Source of the DNA: WRIS01 sp964345475
GTDB taxonomy: Bacteria > Actinomycetota > Coriobacteriia > Coriobacteriales > Eggerthellaceae
Assembly (NCBI GenBank): GCA_964345475.1
Contig: CAYFQW010000003.1
Coordinates: 62,001 to 126,000, forward strand
Direction of reading: 5' to 3'
DNA: 64,000 nucleotides
Positions 31,738-40,968 of this stretch are shown piece after piece; the stretch's first letter is position 1; each line of letters begins with the position of its first letter. Both the position numbers and the translations under genes were made by a program. Below the pieces are notes generated by a model. It did not search any database, had not been told where the DNA came from, and was given only the letters and a program-made list of their open reading frames with translations.

Positions 31738-33072
31738 ATGGATACTCTTTTTACAGAGATAGAGAATAAGAGAAAGTACGCTCTTGCGCCTTTGGCCGTT
31801 CGGATGCGGCCTCGCAGCCTGCGTGAAATACGAGGGCAGGATGCTGCAGTAGGGCAGGGTACTTGGCTGAGAGGCGCTATCGAGCACGATACATTGAGCT
31901 CTCTTATACTTTTTGGGCCGGCAGGAACAGGGAAGACCTCTCTGGCACATGTTGTCGCTGAGACAACTAAGGCGGTATTTGTAGAGGTGTCGGCAATAGG
32001 GGGTACGGTATCTGACATACGGCGTGAGATTGAGGCCGCTGAAAAACGACTGAGGCTTAACGGCACGCGTACAATCCTGTTTGTCGACGAGATTCACCGC
32101 TTCAACAGAAGTCAACAAGACTCCCTCCTGCATGCAGTCGAAAACCGCATCCTTGTTCTCATAGGAGCAACGACTGAAAACCCCTTCTTCGAGGTTAACT
32201 CTGCTTTGATATCCCGATCACGGGTAGTTGAGTTGAAACTTTTAGAAGAGGAGGATATCTCGCTTTTGCTTACACGGGCGTTAGAAGACGAGCGGGGTCT
32301 GGACGGACGTTTTGAGCTCGACGACGCTGCGCGTAAGGCTATCATACTGCTTTCAGGAGGCGATGCGCGCGTTGCCCTTACCACACTTGAGCTAGCGGCT
32401 GAGCTTACGGTAGGAGAGAAAGGCAGCCAGACTGACGACGATACCCCCCTCGTTATTATGTCTGAAGCAGTTGAAAATGCGACCCCGCACAGGGTGCTTC
32501 CTTATGACAAAGACAGGGATATGCACTACGACATCGTGTCGGCCTTTATTAAATCTATGCGAGGCTCCGACCCTGATGCTGCTTTGTACTGGCTTGCACG
32601 CATGATTGACGGGGGAGAAGATCCAAAATTTATTGCGAGGAGGATATTCATATTCGCCTCTGAAGATATCGGCAATGCCGATCCGCAAGCCTTGCTTGTG
32701 GCCGATGCAGTATTCAGGGCGACTGAGGTGATAGGATATCCGGAGTGCCGCATTAACCTGGCACAAGGAGCAGTGTATATGGCACTTGCACCAAAGTCTA
32801 ATGCCTCCTACCTTGGCATACAGGCTGCAATGGCCGAGGTCAGGAAGGGGTCTTTAGGCAAGGTTCCCGACCATCTGCGCGACCGCCACCGTCCTGGCTC
32901 CGAAAAGTACGGCAGCTATCTGTACCCTCATAATTATCCAGCAGGATGGGTCGATCAGCAGTACCTACCCGAAGGTCTCGAGCAGGCTCATTTTTACAAA
33001 GCTGGCGATCGCGGATGGGAGGCCTTCAGAACAGAGTCTTTTGCGCGAGATAGAGGGGCTCGAGATGCTTGA
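31738..33072 (+). CDS. rarA: Replication-associated recombination ATPase RarA/MgsA
   Basis: A 444-aa AAA+ ATPase acting at stalled replication forks. Order: RMRPRSLREIRGQD, Walker A FGPAGTGKTSLAH, Walker B FVDEIHRFNRSQQD, sensor 1 GATTENPFFEV, then SGGDARVALTTLE and the C-terminal tetramerisation part with GSDPDAALYWLARMI and SEDIGNADP. Length is normal. The ATG has no ribosome site and sits six bases after a -10 element, suggesting leaderless translation. Confidence 0.94.
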   Translation: MDTLFTEIENKRKYALAPLAVRMRPRSLREIRGQDAAVGQGTWLRGAIEHDTLSSLILFGPAGTGKTSLAHVVAETTKAVFVEVSAIGGTVSDIRREIEAAEKRLRLNGTRTILFVDEIHRFNRSQQDSLLHAVENRILVLIGATTENPFFEVNSALISRSRVVELKLLEEEDISLLLTRALEDERGLDGRFELDDAARKAIILLSGGDARVALTTLELAAELTVGEKGSQTDDDTPLVIMSEAVENATPHRVLPYDKDRDMHYDIVSAFIKSMRGSDPDAALYWLARMIDGGEDPKFIARRIFIFASEDIGNADPQALLVADAVFRATEVIGYPECRINLAQGAVYMALAPKSNASYLGIQAAMAEVRKGSLGKVPDHLRDRHRPGSEKYGSYLYPHNYPAGWVDQQYLPEGLEQAHFYKAGDRGWEAFRTESFARDRGARDA

Positions 33073-33277
33073 GCTATTTTGAACAAGCATTGGCGGCAAG
33101 AGGCCGACGTGCCCGAAATTGAGGCTTCCGACCTGCCTGCACAAGTGGAAAAAACTGAAGAAACTTGAGGAGACGCCCTGTATTTCGCTATGAGTTCATC
33201 ATGAAGAGAAGGAAGGCCCTCAAGAGGAGTTCGGCTAATCGTGATATAGTGTGCATCATAAAATTTAGGAGGATTAT

Positions 33278-33994
33278 ATGGACGTCAAAAGCCCAATCGA
33301 CATCGTAATACCAATACTCTATGTATTGGTTTTTATTGCCTTGATCTGGTTCATAGTCGAGCTTATTTTAACTTTGCGGCGTACGAGATCTACCGTGAAA
33401 GATCTTCACGAAAAACTCGAGCCAAGTTTAGAAAACATCGAAGAGATAAGCAACTCGTTGAAGCCAATTGTAAACAAGGTCGACCCTTTAGTCGAGAGAA
33501 TCTCCTTGACGGTTGATGCTGCAAACTTAGAAATTATGAGAGTCGATCAAATCCTCGAAGACGTGCATGAGGTAACGGACAGCGTTTCTTCTGCTGTTAG
33601 CGCAGTGGATACGGCCGCAAACATGCCCATTGAGCTTGTAAGTAGCCTCACATCGAAAATGAGACACGCCCTAAGTTCCAAAAAGGCGAGCAGTGAATCT
33701 GTCTCCCTGGGAGAAAAAAAGGCAGCCGAGGCGTTAAGCAATAAAGAAGCTGCGCCGAAACAAGCGGGCATACGGGAGACCGCTAAACAGGTACTGGGCC
33801 AGGAATCTGCTTCGCGAGGGCAAAATAGGCGTGAATCAGGCTCTGACGAATCTAAGGCTGCTCGGTCCAACCCAGGGAGTTCAAGCCATGCCGCCGATGG
33901 CGATGTGTCGAATATTGATGCCGAGGCGAAACCAAGCCAGTCTGGCTACTACACGTATGCATCGCCCTCCGATACAAGCGGAGAGGCCCGCTGA
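33278..33994 (+). CDS. Membrane-anchored DUF948-like protein
   Basis: A 238-aa protein with one N-terminal membrane helix (about 10-30) and a long helical stretch (about 40-125) rich in Leu/Ile/Val heptads, as in DUF948-type proteins that resemble chemoreceptor coiled coils. The last 100 residues are low-complexity Ser/Ala/Glu/Gln. Function unknown. It starts at ATG 33278 after AGGAGGATTAT. The AI-2E permease follows after about 130 bp. Confidence 0.75.
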   Translation: MDVKSPIDIVIPILYVLVFIALIWFIVELILTLRRTRSTVKDLHEKLEPSLENIEEISNSLKPIVNKVDPLVERISLTVDAANLEIMRVDQILEDVHEVTDSVSSAVSAVDTAANMPIELVSSLTSKMRHALSSKKASSESVSLGEKKAAEALSNKEAAPKQAGIRETAKQVLGQESASRGQNRRESGSDESKAARSNPGSSSHAADGDVSNIDAEAKPSQSGYYTYASPSDTSGEAR

Positions 33995-34125
33995 GCGGAA
34001 GTGCGCATACGCGACAGTCGCGGTGTGCCTATACGGGGCTGAGAATACAGGCTGAGGAGAGACTAAGGTTTAGCTTACGGCATCAAGAGGCAATAAGGAG
34101 GCGTGAAGACACCAGCTTAAAGCTT

Positions 34126-35720
34126 GTGGTAACAGGAAAGAAGAAAGTTGTGTCGATGAACAGTTTTGATGCTTCAGCTTCAGGCAAGAAACAGGAGAGC
34201 AATGCACGGCGAAACTGTTTTAGGGTCTGGACTCTTATAGGTGCCATTATCTTATCCGTGGTGCTAGCCTACCTGCTTAAAGTGCTTTCTATCCCTGTGG
34301 GGATAATCATCTGGTCGGCTATATTTGTCTTCCTCCTGCGCTCGCCCGTGAACTGGCTGGAAAGAAAGGGGCTCAACCGCACGATTGGTACTGCCCTTTC
34401 CTATGTGGTCGCTTTCTTAGTTTTAGGATTATTTTTCTTTATCTCATTCTCACCCGCCTTTGGTCTGGGCGGACAGTTTACTAATCTTGTCGAAAATGTG
34501 CCTGGCTATATTGAGCAGATTAGTCAATGGTATGCACAGTTTGCCAGCCAATATGAAGGCTTCTTACAGAATGACGTGGTGAAGAGTTGGATTGATGAGG
34601 CCGCAAAAAATCTGGCTGCCTGGGGTTCTGGACTGGTACTGTCTTCTGCAGACGGAATAATGGCTATCGGATCTGCTATAGTCAACAGCCTCATGGTAAT
34701 CGGCTTTGCCCTCGTGGTGGCCTTTTGGATCCTTATGGATTTACCCGCTATTAAAAAGGAATACCATCGCCTCATACCAGAAAGGTTCGAAGAGAGTTCC
34801 CAGGCTTTTTATTTGACCCTTACCCGTGTCATGGGTGGATATCTTAAGGCTACGCTCGTACAATGTCTACTCATAGGTCTTGGATGTTCGCTTGCCTTTG
34901 CCCTTATTGGCATTCCCAATGCTGCTGCTTTGGGTGTTATCGCAGGTTTGCTGAATATTATTCCTGTAGTGGGCCCTTGGTTCGGTGGTGCACTTGCTGC
35001 AATAGTAGGCGTGTTTGTGAGCCCCTTTGCCGCCCTGATTGCTTTCGTGGCAACCATCGCGATACAGCAAGTGATATATACCTTCGTATCGCCTAAGTTG
35101 ATGTCGAACTCGGTAAATATTCATCCTGCGCTTGTATTTATCGCCTTGTTTTCAGGTTCGGCAATCGGTGGCATGATGGGTGGCCTTATGGGGAGCTTAG
35201 TTGGAATGTTGGCTTCGATACCGGCTGTTGCAGTCTTGAGCTCTCTTTTTGTCTATTACTATGAGAGGAAGACAGGTCTGCAGATTAGTTCACCGGACGG
35301 GGTGTTTTTTAAAGACTCCTTCGACTTGCATCAACGAAAGAGTTCGGGTTCGGTGGACGAAGAGGAATTGAAGGAAAGAGATGTGGATGCAATTGTAGAA
35401 ACATCGNNNNNNNNNNNNNNNNNNNNNNNNNNNNNNNNNNNNNNNNNNNNNNNNNNNNNNNNNNNNNNNNNNNNNNNNNNNNNNNNNNNNNNNNNNNNNN
35501 NNNNNNGGTGGACGAAGAGGAATTGAAGGAAAGAGATGTGGATGCAATTGTAGAAACATCGAAAGTATGTGATCATAGAACTGCAGGCAGTACAGGGCCT
35601 GAGAAACGACGTATGAACAAGATCGAAGACGCGTCCGAGGATGAGCATAAAGATACGGTCGAAGACGTGACTGGGAGCAAGGCTGAAGATGTGACCGAGG
35701 GCGGCTCCACATACACGTGA
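34126..35720 (+). CDS. AI-2E family permease (reading frame crosses a false assembly gap)
   Basis: A membrane protein of the AI-2E/PerM family with about eight hydrophobic segments and the late family block NSVNIHPALVFIALFSGSAIGGMMGG. The frame reaches the 100-N gap at 35407. The 55 bases before the gap recur exactly after it (35507-35561), and collapsing them keeps the frame open to TGA 35718-35720, giving 479 aa. The tail is acidic and repetitive (VEDVTGSK, AEDVTEGG). The start is uncertain: GTG 34126, GTG 34150 or ATG 34156. The family exports or exchanges varied small molecules; substrate unknown. Confidence 0.8.
35352..35561 (+). other. Scaffold gap with identical 55-bp flanks
   Basis: Exactly 100 Ns (35407-35506) are bordered by 35352-35406 and 35507-35561, which are identical. 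The pattern is that of two contigs overlapping by an assembly k-mer of 55 and joined with a default-length gap. True sequence probably has no gap and only one copy. Confidence 0.85.
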
Positions 35721-35856
35721 TAAGGCGCTACTGAGGTCAAGCTCAAAGACAGGACTGAGGACAAGTCTGAACTGACAGGTGGAAACTAGCCATTCTCGTT
35801 TCAGCAAAACCTAAAGAAGCTGAAGAGATGCAAAAAACAGAAAGTAGATTGTACCA

Positions 35857-38487
35857 ATGAAAGCATTGAGCACCGCAGAAATTAGAGAGGCATATTTACA
35901 ATTTTTTGAAGACAAAGGCTGCAAGAGAGTTCCTTCGTCCTCGTTGATACCCGACGATCCCTCCATGTTGCTTACGAGTGCCGGCATGGTTCAATTCAAA
36001 CCATATTTTTTGCAACAGAAACAGCTTGAAGAGCCTTTTGTCGGAACGGCAACCGTTCAAAAATGCGTACGCACCAATGATATCGATATCATTGGCACCA
36101 CGGCGCGCCATTTAAGCTTCTTTGAAATGCTGGGCAACTTCAGCTTCGGCGCTTACTTCAAAAAAGAAATGTGCGCATGGGCACTTGAATTCTCCGTAGA
36201 GTATTTGGGGCTCGATCCCGAGTTAATCTACTATACGGTGTACGAAGAGGATGAGGAAACTGTCGAGATATGGAAGAACCTCGGGATACCTCCCGAGCAC
36301 ATCTCCCGCCTCGGCGCAGATGACAATTTCTGGACAGCAGGCCCCACAGGCCCCTGTGGACCTTCATCCGAGTTGTATTACGATCGCGGCGAAAGGTTCG
36401 GCTGCGGCAGTGAGAGCTGCGCGCCAGGTTGCGACTGCGATCGCTTTCTGGAATACTGGAACCTCGTGTTCACCCAGTACGATCAGCAGGAAGACGGAAC
36501 CTTAATAGAGCTCCCTAAGAAAAATATCGATACGGGCATGGGGCTTGAGCGTATTGCCTCTATTCTGCAAAATGTTGATTCAAACTACGAGACCGATCTC
36601 TTGTATCATCTCATTGAAGTCGGCGAGAAGCTATCTGGTAAAACATACAAAGATTGCGAGCAAGATGATCTCTCCTTGAGGATCATGGCCGACCACGCCC
36701 GCTCTGTAACCTTTATGATCGCCGACGGAATCTTGCCTTCAAATGAGGGACGCGGGTATGTGCTCCGCAGGCTTCTGCGCCGATCAGTAATGAAAGCCCA
36801 TAGCCTCGGCATTGACGGACCTTTTTTAAACGAGTTCGTTGACAAGGTGGTTGAACTTATGGGCGATGCTTATCCCGAGCTTAAAGAAAACAAAGAGCTT
36901 ATTAGAAGAGTCGTCCTTTCAGAAGAAGAGCGTTTTGGTTCAACCTTGAAACAGGGCCAGGCGTATCTGGAGGACGTGCTCGAAAACTTAGATGGCAGCG
37001 TATTGGGAGGCCTTGAGGCCTTCACCCTCCATGACACCTATGGTTTCCCTCTTGAAGTTACTGCAGAAATAGCCTCTTCGCATGGGATTGAGCTTGATTA
37101 TGAAGGCTTCAACTGTCATATGGACGAACAGAAAAAACGAGCACGGGCCCATGTCAAGGGAGGCGACGAGGCTTGGTCAGCCTATGGTGGGGTGATGAGC
37201 AACATTCTGAACGAGCTTGGTCCCACTGAGTTTTTAGGATACGAGAGCCTCGAGGCGCAGGCCCAGGTCCTTGCCCTTGTTTCTGAGGGGGAGCAGGTAC
37301 CCCTTCTCCAGGCTGGCATGACGGGGCAGGTCGTAACTAATACGACTCCTTTTTACGCAGAAAAAGGTGGCCAGGTTGGCGATACGGGCTTCATGAGCGC
37401 AGAAAGTCTGAGTGTTAAAGTTACTGACACCCAAGAGCCAGAAAAGGGGCTTATCGTACACTCGGTCCAGCTTGAGGAAGGGCAACTAGAGCTTGGTACA
37501 AGCGTCCATCTCAAAGTTGATGCAGTCCGTCGCGCACGGATATGCCGCAATCACACTGCGACGCACATTCTCCACTGGGCTTTGCGGGAAGTGTTGGGAG
37601 AGCACGTCAAGCAGGCAGGAAGCTTCGTTGCTCCTGACAGGCTCAGGTTTGACTACACCCATTTCGAGGCAGCGAAGCCTGAACAGTTGGCCGAGGTCGA
37701 GAGGCTTGCCAACCAGAAAATTATGGAAAACTATACGGTTCGCTCGTACAAGACATCTATCGAAGAGGCCCGTGCATCGGGTGTCATCGCTTTGTTTGGT
37801 GAAAAATATGACAACGTGGTGCGAGTTCTTGATATAGAAGGCTTTTCCCGGGAGCTTTGTGGCGGTACGCATGTGAGTGCTACCACCGAGATTGGCTTCG
37901 TGAAAATCATTGCGGAGTCGAGCGTCGGTGCCAATCTTCGGAGAATCGAGGCCCTTACCAGCTTTGACGCACTTTCCTATGTAAATAAAATTGAAGACGA
38001 GCTTAAGAAAACAGCAACAGAGATGAAAGTGCCCCTGTTCAGTGTATACGAGCGCAGCCTTGCAAATAGCAAAGCGATGAAAGAAAAGGGAAGCAAGAAG
38101 AAAGACGAGACTCTTTCCAAGAAAGATATCGAAGCCCTGCTGGCACATACTATCGATGTGGGATACCCCCTCGTAATTGCGAAACTTGGACAAAGCAACG
38201 AGGGAGAGTTGCGGCACGTGTGGGATATGCTTCGTACGGCACTCCCTCAGCCTGGAGCATGCGTTCTTGCTGCCGACAAAGGCGGAACACCTATACTTCT
38301 CGCCGCTGCAAGTGATGAGGCGGTAGGGGCAGGGTTCCATGCCTCGGATGTCATTAAAAGAATTTCTCCTTCTATTCAGGGCGGTGGTGGAGGAAAAGAC
38401 ACCATGGCTCAAGCTGGGGGAAAGAAGAGTGATGGAATCGACGAGGCGCTCGAAGTAGCACGAGCCATGTTCTCTCCGACAGTTTGA
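35857..38487 (+). CDS. alaS: Alanyl-tRNA synthetase
   Basis: An 876-aa class II synthetase with editing and oligomerisation domains. Visible: LTSAGMVQFKPYF and TARHLSFFEMLGNFSFG (motif 1-2 region), TGMGLERIASILQ (motif 3), the editing-domain zinc site with HTATHILHW and CGGTHV, and the C-terminal GGGGGKDTMAQAGGKK. Length is normal. It starts at ATG 35857; the ribosome site is weak (GAAGCTGAAGAG). A 14-nt tandem array follows its stop region. Confidence 0.96.
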   Translation: MKALSTAEIREAYLQFFEDKGCKRVPSSSLIPDDPSMLLTSAGMVQFKPYFLQQKQLEEPFVGTATVQKCVRTNDIDIIGTTARHLSFFEMLGNFSFGAYFKKEMCAWALEFSVEYLGLDPELIYYTVYEEDEETVEIWKNLGIPPEHISRLGADDNFWTAGPTGPCGPSSELYYDRGERFGCGSESCAPGCDCDRFLEYWNLVFTQYDQQEDGTLIELPKKNIDTGMGLERIASILQNVDSNYETDLLYHLIEVGEKLSGKTYKDCEQDDLSLRIMADHARSVTFMIADGILPSNEGRGYVLRRLLRRSVMKAHSLGIDGPFLNEFVDKVVELMGDAYPELKENKELIRRVVLSEEERFGSTLKQGQAYLEDVLENLDGSVLGGLEAFTLHDTYGFPLEVTAEIASSHGIELDYEGFNCHMDEQKKRARAHVKGGDEAWSAYGGVMSNILNELGPTEFLGYESLEAQAQVLALVSEGEQVPLLQAGMTGQVVTNTTPFYAEKGGQVGDTGFMSAESLSVKVTDTQEPEKGLIVHSVQLEEGQLELGTSVHLKVDAVRRARICRNHTATHILHWALREVLGEHVKQAGSFVAPDRLRFDYTHFEAAKPEQLAEVERLANQKIMENYTVRSYKTSIEEARASGVIALFGEKYDNVVRVLDIEGFSRELCGGTHVSATTEIGFVKIIAESSVGANLRRIEALTSFDALSYVNKIEDELKKTATEMKVPLFSVYERSLANSKAMKEKGSKKKDETLSKKDIEALLAHTIDVGYPLVIAKLGQSNEGELRHVWDMLRTALPQPGACVLAADKGGTPILLAAASDEAVGAGFHASDVIKRISPSIQGGGGGKDTMAQAGGKKSDGIDEALEVARAMFSPTV

Positions 38488-38558
38488 GCAGGTAAGGGTT
38501 GGTTTTTTGGGAGACCACTCGCCGTGTCCCTCTCAAGACTCACCCGAAGCTCTATAAG

Positions 38559-38624
38559 GTCCCTTAAGGGGTGCCCCTTAAAAGGTACCCCTTAAAAGAT
38601 ACCCCTTAAAATAACCCTCAAAAG
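38559..38624 (+). repeat. 14-nt tandem repeat between alaS and ruvX
   Basis: Units: GGTCCCTTAAGG, (GG spacer), GGTGCCCCTTAAAA, GGTACCCCTTAAAA, GATACCCCTTAAAA, TAACCCTCAAAA. Three units are nearly identical 14-mers, flanked by decayed 12-mers. It lies in the 204 bp between the two genes, before the ruvX ribosome binding site. Confidence 0.8.
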
Positions 38625-38691
38625 GTATCTGTCAGAACCGATCGGATGCTTGAAAGGTGCGAACATAGCCTCAGAGTGAAGGAGTTGTACC

Positions 38692-39105
38692 ATGCGAGCT
38701 ATGGCTCTCGATATAGGAGAGGTGCGTGTAGGCGTTGCGATAAGCGACCCTCAGGCGCGTGTTGCCACGCCACTCAAAGTCCTTCCCACGAGGGAGATTA
38801 CAGAGTGCAGCAAAAACTTTCGCCGTCTCCTCGAGGATTGGGAACCCGAAATCTTGGTGGTAGGAATGCCCTATACCCTTGATGGCAAGGAAGGGCCCCA
38901 GGCTCAAGCAATAAGGAAAGCGGCGGGGCAAATATCCCAATCCTCAGGTGTTCCTCACGTGTTTACGGATGAGCGCTTAAGCTCGATTGAGGCTAAACGT
39001 AGTTTGCGTGAAGAGGGATACTCGGAACGGGAGATGCGTGGGAAAATAGATATGATAGCCGCAAGTATCTTCTTACAGGCATGGCTCGACACGCGGCATA
39101 CCTAA
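38692..39105 (+). CDS. ruvX: RuvX/YqgF-family Holliday junction resolvase-like nuclease
   Basis: A 137-aa RNase H-fold protein. Catalytic-site blocks: MALDIGEVRVGVAISD (first Asp), VVGMPYTLDGKEGPQA, and FTDERLSSIEAKRSL (Asp/Glu). The family acts in pre-16S rRNA processing or Holliday junction resolution. It starts at ATG 38692 with GAAGGAG seven bases upstream. mltG follows immediately, a common ruvX-mltG order. Confidence 0.92.
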   Translation: MRAMALDIGEVRVGVAISDPQARVATPLKVLPTREITECSKNFRRLLEDWEPEILVVGMPYTLDGKEGPQAQAIRKAAGQISQSSGVPHVFTDERLSSIEAKRSLREEGYSEREMRGKIDMIAASIFLQAWLDTRHT

Positions 39106-39134
39106 GGCACAACAGAAAGCCAAGAAAGGCGTTT

Positions 39135-40277
39135 ATGGCTTCTCGGAGAAACAAAATTACATACTCAAAGCGTCCAAACCATGCGGCACGTACTGCCCAT
39201 GCAAGAGGCGAATCCCAATTCAAGACCTACGACACCAGCCATATAAGGCCCAAAAGAAGCAAACTGCCCTTAATTGTGGGCATTATCATCATTTTGCTCG
39301 TAGGGGTTTTAGGTGTTTGGGGGGGCATGCAGATAATTCAAGGCTGCAACGGTGCCCTTCTTGCCGAAGGTGAAACGGTGGAGATTACGATCGAAGAAGG
39401 TTCTTCGACGAAGGATATAGGAAGCCTCCTTTCCCAAAACAAGGTCGTGTCTAATCAAAGCGAGTTTGTAAAGCGTGTAAACGAGCTGGATGCTGCAAAA
39501 AACCTGAAGCCAGGGGTCTACACGTTTACAGGAGGCATGTCTCTTGATGAAGTTATCAAGATGCTCCAGGCAGGACCAGGCGGTTTAAGCGATTCCTTCA
39601 CCATCCCCGAAGGGCTCAAGCTCGAAGAGGTGGCACAGAGGGTAGAGGATGCATATGGGGGAGATATTACAAAAGACGAATTCCTGTCTTGCGCCCAAGA
39701 TGCCTCAACTTACGAGGCAGACTTTCCCTTTGTGGCTGAAGCCTATGACAACTCCCTCGAAGGCTTTCTTTTCCCAAAAACCTATCCGGTGAACGCAGGT
39801 GCAAGCGCTGATTCAGTAGTACGCATGATGCTTTCGCAGTACCAGACAGAAATTGCTCCGATCAGCTTTGCTTACGCTGAAGAACAAGGGCTCAGTGCGT
39901 ACCAGGTCCTCGTTATGGCTTCCTTGATTGAGCGAGAGGCAAGTCTAGATGAAGAGCGACCGCTTGTTGCTTCCGTTATCTACAATCGCCTTGCAAGCGA
40001 TATGCTTCTCCAAATCGACGCATCAGTGGCATATGCCCAAGGAGTGGTGGAGCTTACACCAGAAGATTTGCAAATAGAAAGCCCCTATAACACGTATTTG
40101 AACAAAGGGCTTCCCCCGGGGCCTATCTGCTCACCGGGCCTTGCCTCGATTCAAGCAGCAACCAGCCCTGCCGAGTCGGAATATCTGTACTATGTAGTGA
40201 CGGGCGAAGGCGATGGCTCTCATCACTTCAGCACTACCTACGAAGAGCATGTGGCATATATCGAAGAACTATCCTAA
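39135..40277 (+). CDS. mltG: Endolytic murein transglycosylase MltG
   Basis: A 380-aa YceG-type lytic transglycosylase that cuts nascent peptidoglycan. A basic cytoplasmic N-terminus (about 50 residues) precedes one membrane helix (about 52-75). The external LysM-like and catalytic domain carries SLIEREASLDEERPLVASV, with the catalytic Glu, and NKGLPPGPICSPGLASI. I place the start at ATG 39135 after AAGAAAGG; an earlier in-frame ATG at 39081 would overlap ruvX. Confidence 0.92.
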   Translation: MASRRNKITYSKRPNHAARTAHARGESQFKTYDTSHIRPKRSKLPLIVGIIIILLVGVLGVWGGMQIIQGCNGALLAEGETVEITIEEGSSTKDIGSLLSQNKVVSNQSEFVKRVNELDAAKNLKPGVYTFTGGMSLDEVIKMLQAGPGGLSDSFTIPEGLKLEEVAQRVEDAYGGDITKDEFLSCAQDASTYEADFPFVAEAYDNSLEGFLFPKTYPVNAGASADSVVRMMLSQYQTEIAPISFAYAEEQGLSAYQVLVMASLIEREASLDEERPLVASVIYNRLASDMLLQIDASVAYAQGVVELTPEDLQIESPYNTYLNKGLPPGPICSPGLASIQAATSPAESEYLYYVVTGEGDGSHHFSTTYEEHVAYIEELS

Positions 40278-40299
40278 GAAGTCGGGGGTGTGTTAATAC

Positions 40300-40968
40300 A
40301 TGGCTTTTTTTGAGCCTGATAGATATTTCTCCCGGCTGAGTAAAATTGATATCAAAAAAGATATTATTGAAGAAGGCTTGTCGAACGTTCTGCTTGATGT
40401 AGATAATACTATCTTGACGCGGGATACGCATGAAATCCCTCGTGATGTAGGGTTTTGGCTTTCTACGGCGCGCAATGCAGGTCTCCAGTTCTGCCTTCTC
40501 ACAAACAATTGGCATAGCAATGTATACGAGCTTGCGGCATCGCTCGATCTGCCCATTGTCGGAAACGCGTTGAAGCCTCTGCCGCCAGGCTATCTTATGG
40601 CTCTGAGAAAAATTGGAGCTCAGCGAAAAAACACGGTCGTCATCGGCGATCAGCTCCTAACAGATGTCTTCGGAGCTCATTTTGTTGGAATGAAGGCTTA
40701 CCTCCTGCGGCCCTTGGTAAAACATGATTTGAAGCACACTCTACTGCTCAGAAATCTTGAAAACATCATCCTTGGCGATAGGCAACCTGAGGGAGGCTGC
40801 CTTGTGACCGAGTTCGATGCAGGCCATGAGCAGGATTCCCCGTCATCTGCGACGGGTCGCATATTGGCAGGGGGGTATGAGGGAACCAAGGAGCGTGAAT
40901 TCATAGGAGAACCTTTGTTGGCAGAGGAGTCTGATTTCGCGAAAGAGTACAAGGAAGAGATTGTATGA
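40300..40968 (+). CDS. yqeG: YqeG-family HAD phosphatase
   Basis: A 222-aa HAD superfamily IIIA phosphatase. Motif I is LLDVDNTIL (DxDxT-like nucleophile), motif II lies in CLLTNNWH, and motif III in VIGDQLLTDVFGAHFVG. The catalytic core ends near residue 160; the rest is a polar extension longer than in most YqeG proteins. Substrate unknown; the gene often sits beside shikimate genes as here. Its end overlaps aroE by four bases. Confidence 0.88.
   Translation: MAFFEPDRYFSRLSKIDIKKDIIEEGLSNVLLDVDNTILTRDTHEIPRDVGFWLSTARNAGLQFCLLTNNWHSNVYELAASLDLPIVGNALKPLPPGYLMALRKIGAQRKNTVVIGDQLLTDVFGAHFVGMKAYLLRPLVKHDLKHTLLLRNLENIILGDRQPEGGCLVTEFDAGHEQDSPSSATGRILAGGYEGTKEREFIGEPLLAEESDFAKEYKEEIV

Noticed and set aside
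37486..38412. 308-codon minus-strand frame inside alaS
   Set aside because: Antisense to the conserved editing and C-terminal domains of alaS; composition is that of a shadow frame.
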